DNA of 64,000 bases, from positions 78,055-142,054 of the forward strand of contig PLHW01000046.1 of the NCBI GenBank assembly GCA_003139095.1, written 5' to 3'. This document shows, piece after piece, positions 57,910-64,000 of the stretch. The translations under genes and the position numbers were made by a program. Every line of letters begins with the position of its first letter. The first letter of the stretch is position 1. The stretch is from Acidobacteriaceae bacterium (GTDB taxonomy: Bacteria > Acidobacteriota > Terriglobia > Terriglobales > Acidobacteriaceae). A model generated the notes under the pieces. It saw only the letters and a list, made by a program, of their open reading frames with translations. It did not search any database and had not been told where the DNA came from.

Positions 57910-59442
57910 TCATCGACAGATCGCTTCCCGGTGCGAAAATTGTGCCGGGTCTCCGCTCGCAATCTCGCCGAGCGTTTCACCCACCCTCGTTTCGCCAATC
58001 CCAGTCTCGCCAATTAGCGCCTCGCCGATTAGCGCTTCGCGCTCAACTCCCGCGACCCGCAGTTCCATCCAGCGATTCGCCGTCATGCGCCCGGCAATCC
58101 TCACCTTCAAATAGTTTTCCGTGAGCGCCTCGGTGAAGTCGGGTCCGCCCGTCTGCAACGTGATCGCCTCCACCGTTGTCCCAACCAGCGACCGCATGAA
58201 CGTTGCCTTCTTCGCCGCTGCCATCTCGCGCAGCACGGCGTTTCTCTCTCGCGCAATCGCCACCGGAACCTGCCCCGTGTGCTTCGCCGCCGGCGTGCCC
58301 GGCCTCGCCGAATAGGTGAACACGTGAAGGTAAGTGAAGGGCAGTTCCTCGATCATGCGCCGCGTCTCGCCGAACTCCGCCTCGCTCTCGCCCGGAAATC
58401 CCACCATCACATCCGCTCCGATCGCCGCCCATGGCATCGCCGCCCGGATCTTCAAAATCTTCTCCCGGTAGTGCCATGGCCGATACTTGCGGTGCATGCG
58501 CCGCAACACCGCATCGCTTCCCGACTGCATCGGCACATGCGCGTGCTTGGCAATACGTGGCGAAGTAGCGACCAGCTCAATCAGTTCGTCGCTCCAATCC
58601 ATCGGCTCCACCGAACTGATGCGCAATTTCTCCAGAGAAGTCCCCGCCAGAATGGCCCTGATCAAATATTCCAGTCGCCGGCCGCTGGTAGCCGGCTTCA
58701 ACTGAGAACTGAGAACCGAGAACTGAGAACTGTTTTCCAGATCCCTTCCCCACCGGCCCAAGTTGATCCCTGAAATCACCACTTCCCGATATCCGCCCGC
58801 CACCAGCGTTCGCACCTCGGAGAGCACTCGCTCCTCCGGAAGCGAACGGCTGTGGCCGCGCACAAACGGGATCACGCAAAATGAACAGCGATTGTCGCAT
58901 CCATCCTGCACCTTCAAATTCGGTCGCGTGCGCTCGTTCGCCGCCTCAAACACCGGAGCCGCCATCAACTCCGTATGCGCAAAAATATCTCCCACCACGA
59001 TTTCAGGCTGCCCCCAAGAATCCTGAGCGTGCCCCACGCAATCGCGTGCTGTGTGCGGGTCCTCGGCACTCTCCGCTGAGAGGGCCGCGAGCGGAACAAA
59101 TCCCGCCGACCCAATCGCAATATCCGCCGCCCGATGCTTGTGCGAATTCCCCACCACCCAGGTGACGCCCGGCAGCGCGGCCAGTTCCTCCGGCGCCCTC
59201 TGCGCGTAACAACCCGTCACCAGAATTCGGCACCCGGGATTCACTCGTTGCAACCGGCGTATCGAGGCGCGCGCATCTTTATCCGCTCCCTCCGTCACCG
59301 TGCACGTGTTGAGCACGACGATTTCCGCCTCGCGCGATGCCGGCGCTCGTTCCAGTCCTCGCGCCAGAAATTGCCGCTCCAGCGCTGCCCCATCCGCCTG
59401 CGTCGCCCGGCAACCGAAATTTTCGATGTAGAAGCGCGTCAC
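57910..59442 (-). CDS. mtaB: tRNA (t6A37) methylthiotransferase MtaB-like
   Basis: This radical SAM enzyme adds a methylthio group at C2 of t6A37. The 510-residue product starts at GTG (59442). It has the N-terminal MiaB-type domain (FYIENFGCRATQADGAALERQFL... LNTCTVTEGADKDARASIRRL... VTGCYAQRAPEELAALPGV) with three cluster-binding Cys, and the radical SAM motif DGCDNRCSFCVIPFVRGHSRS. HVPMQSGSDAVLRRM and VMVGFPGESEAEF follow. Two repeat-derived oddities exist: residues about 235-252 (NSSQFSVLSSQLKPATSG) are encoded by a heptamer array (58699-58732), and the C-terminus ends in five 15-base repeats (EALIGEALIGETGIGETRVG) at 57965-58040. The TRAM part is thus atypical in its end. Confidence 0.9.
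   Translation of the reverse strand: MTRFYIENFGCRATQADGAALERQFLARGLERAPASREAEIVVLNTCTVTEGADKDARASIRRLQRVNPGCRILVTGCYAQRAPEELAALPGVTWVVGNSHKHRAADIAIGSAGFVPLAALSAESAEDPHTARDCVGHAQDSWGQPEIVVGDIFAHTELMAAPVFEAANERTRPNLKVQDGCDNRCSFCVIPFVRGHSRSLPEERVLSEVRTLVAGGYREVVISGINLGRWGRDLENSSQFSVLSSQLKPATSGRRLEYLIRAILAGTSLEKLRISSVEPMDWSDELIELVATSPRIAKHAHVPMQSGSDAVLRRMHRKYRPWHYREKILKIRAAMPWAAIGADVMVGFPGESEAEFGETRRMIEELPFTYLHVFTYSARPGTPAAKHTGQVPVAIARERNAVLREMAAAKKATFMRSLVGTTVEAITLQTGGPDFTEALTENYLKVRIAGRMTANRWMELRVAGVEREALIGEALIGETGIGETRVGETLGEIASGDPAQFSHREAICR
57965..58040. repeat. 15-base tandem repeats in the 3' end of mtaB
   Basis: Five in-frame units of 15 bases encode EALIG, EALIG, ETGIG, ETRVG and ETLGE. 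Units 1 and 2 are nearly identical, the others diverged. Confidence 0.8.
58699..58732. repeat. Heptamer array inside mtaB
   Basis: AACTGAG, AACTGAG, AACCGAG, AACTGAG, AACTG with strict seven-base period. It encodes part of an in-frame insertion in the enzyme. Confidence 0.85.
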
Positions 59443-59683
59443 ATTCCTATACTACCCGAGCCCGCTTCTGTTGCAGCACTCGGCGCGCCTTTCCTTCCAT
59501 CGACTCGATTTCATGCATTTGGAAAACGGAAGCACGAACGGCTTCCTAATGGGCTCACTGACGAGGAACCTCGCGAATTCCAGAGAAAGACTCCGCGCCC
59601 GTACCGAAGATATTCCTCGTCCGCGCCCGTCTCATAGAAATGGACGCGACGCGACTCCGATTCCTTCTCCGCAACAGGGTCGC

Positions 59684-59705
59684 GCCGCGGGCTAGCACCC
59701 GCGGC
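59684..59705. other. Perfect hairpin downstream of the zinc-ribbon gene
   Basis: GCCGCGGG (59684-59691), a six-base loop and CCCGCGGC pair perfectly. There is no T-run on either strand. The preceding 59443-59683 gap holds no gene. Confidence 0.5.
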
Positions 59706-59731
59706 AGACATCGATCATCCCCCGAAGTTCC

Positions 59732-60043
59732 TCAAGCCGTTGCCACGCGCCGCCCCTGCTGGAAGCACTCCCGGCAAAGCACGGGACGTCCCTGCGTCGG
59801 CCGGAACGGCACGGTCGTCTCTTTGCCGCACTGCGAGCAGTTCGTCCGCGTTTCGAACTTCGAGTTCGAATGTCCTCCCTGCGAACTCAGCCCCGAAGCC
59901 GCGATCCGTTTGGTTTTGCAGTTCTTGCATCGCTTCGGCTCGTTCTTGAATTGTTTGTCGTGGAAAAACAGCTGTTCGCCGGCTGTGAAGACGAAGTCTG
60001 TACCACAATCCACACACTTCAAAATCTTGTCCTGGAATTCCAT
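59732..60043 (-). CDS. Zinc-ribbon domain protein with four CxxC motifs
   Basis: The 103-residue product (MEFQDKILKCVDCGTDFVFTAGEQLFFHDKQF...) carries CVDC, CKNC, CSQC and CREC pairs, forming two four-cysteine zinc sites. The first is the family's DKxLxCxDCGxxFxFTxGEQ signature, the second VPFRPTQGRPVLCRECF. Upstream ATG codons at 60061 and 60085 would add a few residues, but the family begins at M-x-F-x-D-K. Proteins of this kind are cytoplasmic and of unknown function. It is on the same strand as rpsU with about 240 bases between the coding regions. Confidence 0.85.
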   Translation of the reverse strand: MEFQDKILKCVDCGTDFVFTAGEQLFFHDKQFKNEPKRCKNCKTKRIAASGLSSQGGHSNSKFETRTNCSQCGKETTVPFRPTQGRPVLCRECFQQGRRVATA

Positions 60044-60245
60044 TGGAAGAGGCACTCCCATTCCCCGACCCTGCGCAACACGCAAGACCCGAATAGGGAA
60101 GGATCCGGCTCACAACGTGGGCAGGAGATTTTTAGTCCCCCGTGCATTTCACCTGTGGGTTCGGCCCGCCACGCGGTTGTGCACCGCCTGGATCACTGCT
60201 TAACTGCCCGCCAGAAAACCAATGGCACTTCCAAATGGATGAGGT

Positions 60246-60272
60246 GGGCCGTCTCCGTTGCGGACACGGCCC
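60246..60272. other. Strong hairpin just downstream of rpsU
   Basis: GGGCCGT and ACGGCCC pair, followed by inner TCCG/CGGA with a C-C mismatch and a three-base loop. On the plus strand a T-rich run follows. In the minus-strand direction there is no T-run, so it could stabilise the rpsU mRNA end. Confidence 0.55.
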
Positions 60273-60281
60273 TTCCCTTTT

Positions 60282-60479
60282 TCAGTCCTGCTCTTTTCGA
60301 GCTTTTTTTCGGCTGCGCTTACGCGCCAGCGCTTCTTTCACGCGCTTCTTTTCTCCAGGCTTCAGGTAGAACGAGTGACGTTTTACTTCCTTGATTATGT
60401 CCTCGGTTTGTACCTTCCGCTTGAAGCGGCGCAGAGCATTTTCGAGGGACTCACCTTCTTGAAGTCGAACTTCCGCCAA
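60282..60479 (-). CDS. rpsU: 30S ribosomal protein S21
   Basis: The 65-residue product (MAEVRLQEGESLENALRRFKRKVQ...SFYLKPGEKKRVKEALARKRSRKKARKEQD) contains the S21 hallmark sequences, including ESLENALRRFKRKV and the Lys/Arg-rich C-terminus. It starts at TTG (60479) with GGGGTG about nine bases upstream. A very good promoter lies 40 bases upstream. In some bacteria S21 is variable in copy and controls initiation. Confidence 0.95.
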   Translation of the reverse strand: MAEVRLQEGESLENALRRFKRKVQTEDIIKEVKRHSFYLKPGEKKRVKEALARKRSRKKARKEQD

Positions 60480-60518
60480 TTAGCTACACCCCCCAACTCG
60501 TCCTGACGGGACCATTTA

Positions 60519-60547
60519 GTTATGGCAAGCCTCGCCTACTAAGTCAA
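60519..60547 (-). promoter_or_regulatory. Sigma-70-type promoter of rpsU
   Basis: On the minus strand TTGACT (60542-60547) is 17 bases from CATAAC (60519-60524). The start of transcription should be near 60512, leaving a leader of about 32 bases. Confidence 0.75.
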
Positions 60548-61149
60548 GAGGAATATGTAGAATTTTTTTTCCATTCACCCCACCGCCCGGTCTTTCCCTC
60601 ATCGCGCAAACTTGCCAATGCCTTTTTTCCACAGCGCAAATTACGCACCCAAACGGTCGGTTGAAAGCGAATATCCCGACTGCAATCGACTAAATAGTGG
60701 CAATCAAAGGAGCCTGGGTAACTGGAGGAATATTGTCTTGCCCCGACGGATCGAAATCCCCTGCCGATTCCGCGCTGTTACGCTCACTTACGATGCCTTG
60801 TGCGCATGAGCCCAGTTCTGCGCGTCGCGAATCGCAGTCGTTTTTCACTGCCACCTGCGCTCATCTCTTGCTGGCGATCTCGATGATCCCCGCGAATTTA
60901 GCCGTAAAATGTCGGCTTTACTGTCGCTCGCCTTTATTCCCTGCGGCAACATTCCCCTTTCCCAATATGAAACACCCGGCGTTACTCGCGAGGTTCCAGA
61001 TGGGCAAAGCTCACCTTTGCGCTGCATTTTGGGTCTCCAGCGCTTCACCGTTGCGGCAACCGCTTTGCGCAGCATGCCGCTTCAGTCGCTGCCGTAACGA
61101 CCCTCGCGAGATGAGTTGTACCGCAGCCTCGTTCTCCCACTTTCCGCAT
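60548..61149. other. Intergenic region between rpsU and TonB receptor genes
   Basis: About 600 bases without a supported gene. The 158-codon frame from 60697 has no homology-like features and no ribosome-binding site. No RNA structure recognised. Confidence 0.5.
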
Positions 61150-64000
61150 CTAGAAATTCAGCCGCATCGATAATTGCAGCTGCCGGGGAGCATAGGCGCT
61201 GTTCACTTTCATGAAATTCGTCGGTTTCTGGTAGTAACCAGGATAGTAAGTTCCCCCGGCATACTGCGTGTACTTAATAAATTCTCCCGCCGAATTATAA
61301 AAGCCCGTATCCGCGATCGTGTAAGTCTGGTTGTCGCGGTTGAAAAGATTGAATGACTCCGCATTCAGGACCAAATGGTAGTGCCCCCCGAAGGTCATTT
61401 TTCTTCCCACTCGCAAATCCATCGTCGCGTAATCCGGACCCAGAAATGCATTGCGCCCATAGCCCGCCAGCCGGTCGTTGCTCGTGTTCCCGTCCTGGTT
61501 CGGATCTCCCGAAACCTCCGCATTGGCCGGCCTCCCCGACCCATACGTCATCACGCCAGAAATTCGCCAGTGGTTCAGCATCGAGCTCAGCACCTTCTGC
61601 CCGTGGTCAAACAAATGCGGCTCCTCCACCGCCGCAATCGTCAGCCGCTGCCGCTGATCGGTTACACTAGGCCCGCGTTCGCTGTTCGCCGCATACGAGT
61701 TTTGCACCGTCGCCGGCTGCCCCGCCACCAGCGCATCCTGCCCGTCGTCAATCGCGTGCGCCCACGTGTAGGCCAGCCGGAACGACAATCCTCGCGACAT
61801 CCGCTTGTTCAATGAAAGCGTCATCCCGTGATAAACGCTTGACGCCGCGCTCTCGAACTGATCGATCGCTCCCAGCTGCGGAATCGGCCGTTGCAGCACG
61901 TTAAAGCACGGAGGAAATGGGCAGCTGATGCTGTACGTCGTCTGCCACGTCGAAAACGACTCTACGTTATAGAACGTGTTCTGAAAGTTCGTCCCCGTCG
62001 GATCGTAGATCGGATAGCTGTAAAACGTCGGCGGCGGCAGATTCACGTCCCGCGCCCGGATCATGTCCACGCCATGCACAAAAAGGTACGAGATCTCACC
62101 CGTGAATCCATCCGAAAACTCGCGCTCCAACCGCAGACTCGCCTGCTGCACCCGCGGCGTCCTAAATCCCGGTCCAAACGCCGACACCTCGTTCGTCGCA
62201 TATTGCTGCCACGCCGCCGGCAGCGTGCAAGTCACCGGTCCCCGCGGGCAATTCACCGCCACATTCGGATACTGCGGAAAAACTTTGTTCTCGTAGTAGT
62301 CGGTGTTATCCAGCGACAGAAACTGGTCGTTCACCCCATTATCGTTAATCACCGCCGACTGATAAATCTGCGGAATCCGCGTATAGAAAATCCCAAATCC
62401 CGCCCGCACCATCACCGGCCGCCGCTCCCCAATCGCGTATGCCAGCCCAACTCGCGGCGCAAAGTTCTTCGTCGGTTCCGGCATCTGCCCCGCCAACGGC
62501 CATAGCGGATTGCTCACCCTCCCCGCCTTCGAAAAAGTCTGCAAGTCGTAGCGCACGCCCAGGCTCGCCGATAACCGATGCGTCAGCCGCACCGTATCCT
62601 GCACAAACGCCGCGTAATCATTGCTGTCAGGATGCGAAACCGGATTCCCGAAATTCTGCACATAATACCGCGCCACGTTCGCCGGCGGCCCGCTCCAACT
62701 CGCCGCATCGAAATCCCAGCTCGGCATCACCGTATGCGCCCAAGCCCGCAGCGGCGTCAGTTCCAGCCCCCCATGCATCGGAGTGAACGTCCACGGATTC
62801 ACCACGATGTAATCGAAGATGTACTCCCCCCCAAACAGCGACGGAAAATAGTTGTAATCCCACGTCCGCATCATGTCGCCGCCAAACTTCCATTCGTGCC
62901 TTCCCCGGCTCACGCTCATCGTCTCCGCCAGGTGCAGCCGGTGCTCGCGCGTCTGTCGCGGCAATATCGACGACTCTCCCATGTCATCGATCCAGTTATA
63001 AATCTCCGCTTTGGGCGCCGTAGAGTTGGGCAACGATTGCTGCAGGTCCCGCGAAAACTGTGCCCTGAAATGGCTCGTCCACCGCGGCGTCAGGCTGCTC
63101 GTCAGCGTCACCGCCGCGCTCTCCGTCCTCACTTCTTCCTGCCCATTCCCGCTCACCGCGTCGTTCGTTACCGGGCTCGACGGGTCCAGAAAAACATTAT
63201 TCGTCCCGTAATACCGCGACGTGCTCACCCGCAACGACAGCAACTCCCGCGCCCCCAGCACGCGGTCCAGCTTCAAAAATCCCGTGTCGCCCAGCATGTC
63301 GGCCCGGAACGTCCCTCCCTGCGCCGAAAGCTGCGCCGCCGCCGTCGCCACATTCGCCGGAATGCACGGCGGCTGCCCTGCCTCCGCCGGCGGGCACCCC
63401 GCCACAATTGCCCGGTCGCACGCCGACCCGCCAATCCTCGGATCGCACTTCTCGAAATCCCCAATCAGCGGATACGTCCACTGCGGCACCACCGTCATCG
63501 CCCCATTGTCAAATTCCACCACCGTCGGCAGGTGAAAAATATGCTGATCGTATCCCGCAAAAAAGAACATTTTATTGCGCTCGATCGGCCCCCCCACCGT
63601 CCCCCCAAACTGGTGCTGCACTCCGCTCGGATTGAATCCCACAAACGCCGGCGCCGCCCCGCCAATCCCGCTGTCCCGCAAGTAATAAAACGCGCCCCCA
63701 TGCCATGTGTTCGAGCCCGACTTGGTCACCACATTCACCACCGCCCCGCCCGACCGCCCTGACTCCGCTCCATAGCTGTTCGACGACACCCGAAACTCCG
63801 CCACCACCTCATTCGAAAACTGATACGGCGCCCGATACCGACCCCGCGCCTGCGCAAAAAATCCGTTGTTGTCGTCCGTCCCATCCACCAGGTAGCTCGT
63901 GTTGTACCCGCGGATCCCGCCATACGACAGGTCCCCATTCGTCCCCGACGTCAGCCCCCGCGGGTCCTGCGTCACGCCCGGCGTCAGCAGCAGCAAATCC
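61150..64000 (-). CDS. Oar-like TonB-dependent receptor (start outside the window)
   Basis: At least 949 residues are present and the frame continues past the window edge (codon 63997-63999 is GAT), so the gene is 5' truncated. The visible N-terminal part is in the plug domain (GDLSYGGIRGYNTSYLVDGTDDNNGFFAQARGRYRAPYQFSNEVVAEFRVSSNSYGAESGRSGGAVVNVVTKSG), a canonical Oar/carboxypeptidase regulatory-like TonB receptor plug. The rest is the beta barrel with many aromatic strands, ending in SAYAPRQLQLSMRLNF with a terminal Phe as expected for outer-membrane barrels. Oar proteins in Acidobacteria import glycans or proteins or act in adhesion. The substrate is unknown. The nearest neighbours do not suggest one. 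Confidence 0.93.
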   Translation of the reverse strand, partial: DLLLLTPGVTQDPRGLTSGTNGDLSYGGIRGYNTSYLVDGTDDNNGFFAQARGRYRAPYQFSNEVVAEFRVSSNSYGAESGRSGGAVVNVVTKSGSNTWHGGAFYYLRDSGIGGAAPAFVGFNPSGVQHQFGGTVGGPIERNKMFFFAGYDQHIFHLPTVVEFDNGAMTVVPQWTYPLIGDFEKCDPRIGGSACDRAIVAGCPPAEAGQPPCIPANVATAAAQLSAQGGTFRADMLGDTGFLKLDRVLGARELLSLRVSTSRYYGTNNVFLDPSSPVTNDAVSGNGQEEVRTESAAVTLTSSLTPRWTSHFRAQFSRDLQQSLPNSTAPKAEIYNWIDDMGESSILPRQTREHRLHLAETMSVSRGRHEWKFGGDMMRTWDYNYFPSLFGGEYIFDYIVVNPWTFTPMHGGLELTPLRAWAHTVMPSWDFDAASWSGPPANVARYYVQNFGNPVSHPDSNDYAAFVQDTVRLTHRLSASLGVRYDLQTFSKAGRVSNPLWPLAGQMPEPTKNFAPRVGLAYAIGERRPVMVRAGFGIFYTRIPQIYQSAVINDNGVNDQFLSLDNTDYYENKVFPQYPNVAVNCPRGPVTCTLPAAWQQYATNEVSAFGPGFRTPRVQQASLRLEREFSDGFTGEISYLFVHGVDMIRARDVNLPPPTFYSYPIYDPTGTNFQNTFYNVESFSTWQTTYSISCPFPPCFNVLQRPIPQLGAIDQFESAASSVYHGMTLSLNKRMSRGLSFRLAYTWAHAIDDGQDALVAGQPATVQNSYAANSERGPSVTDQRQRLTIAAVEEPHLFDHGQKVLSSMLNHWRISGVMTYGSGRPANAEVSGDPNQDGNTSNDRLAGYGRNAFLGPDYATMDLRVGRKMTFGGHYHLVLNAESFNLFNRDNQTYTIADTGFYNSAGEFIKYTQYAGGTYYPGYYQKPTNFMKVNSAYAPRQLQLSMRLNF

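Noticed and set aside
60697..61173. 158-codon frame before the TonB receptor end
   Set aside because: No ribosome-binding site, no recognisable domain and atypical composition.

Overview
The window looks like chromosomal DNA of a GC-rich Acidobacteriota bacterium, probably of the Terriglobia. This is inferred from gene content, not from a database search. The pointers are a GloVer-repeat secreted protein, a Ser/Thr kinase with a TPR tail beside an ECF sigma factor, a sedolisin (S53) protease with Ig-like and choice-of-anchor modules, an Oar-like TonB receptor, many families of short dispersed repeats, and frequent GTG/TTG starts.

Layout. 1-8,010: end of a GloVer-repeat protein, a kinase/ECF-sigma pair, a secreted beta-sandwich-like protein and a Tat-exported tyrosinase. 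8,297-23,040: a surface-polysaccharide locus with three minus-strand glycosyltransferases, then on the plus strand GDP-mannose 4,6-dehydratase, flippase, two glycosyltransferases, FkbM methyltransferase, tyrosine autokinase, a TPR plus carbohydrate-binding-like protein and an O-antigen ligase/polymerase. 23,249-26,485: secreted S53 peptidase and a FecR-like protein. 26,575-36,263 (mostly minus): a receiver-like/PEP-binding protein, small proteins, tRNA-Gly(CCC), MnmA with its likely sulfur donor cysteine desulfurase, and citrate synthase. 36,658-40,251: secreted S9 peptidase and an alpha/beta hydrolase. 40,461-47,398: an aminomethyltransferase-family protein, two paralogous PYROXD2-like FAD oxidoreductases, a small Cys/His protein behind an attenuator-like RNA region, and PurU. 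47,679-49,424: a large hypothetical protein. 49,784-52,505: a cassette bounded by roughly 240-bp inverted repeats and carrying an orphan ParA ATPase with two unknown partners. 52,699-60,479 (minus): RNase E/G with a very large insertion, RodA, a FecR-like paralog, MtaB, a zinc-ribbon protein and ribosomal protein S21. 61,150-64,000: C-terminal part of an Oar-like TonB-dependent receptor.

Functional connections. The EPS genes form one assembly line from sugar nucleotide to polymerisation. Cysteine desulfurase and MnmA are adjacent sulfur-relay partners. RodA next to RNase E/G is a recurrent cell-shape/RNase neighbourhood. The aminomethyltransferase-like protein and PurU both belong to folate one-carbon chemistry.

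The most unusual material is the inverted-repeat ParA cassette, a candidate attenuator at 45.7-45.8 kb, and a dense set of short repeats. The repeats include seven-base tandem arrays that overlap stop codons of several genes, REP-like palindromes with variable stems, and a repeat insertion inside the cysteine desulfurase reading frame.
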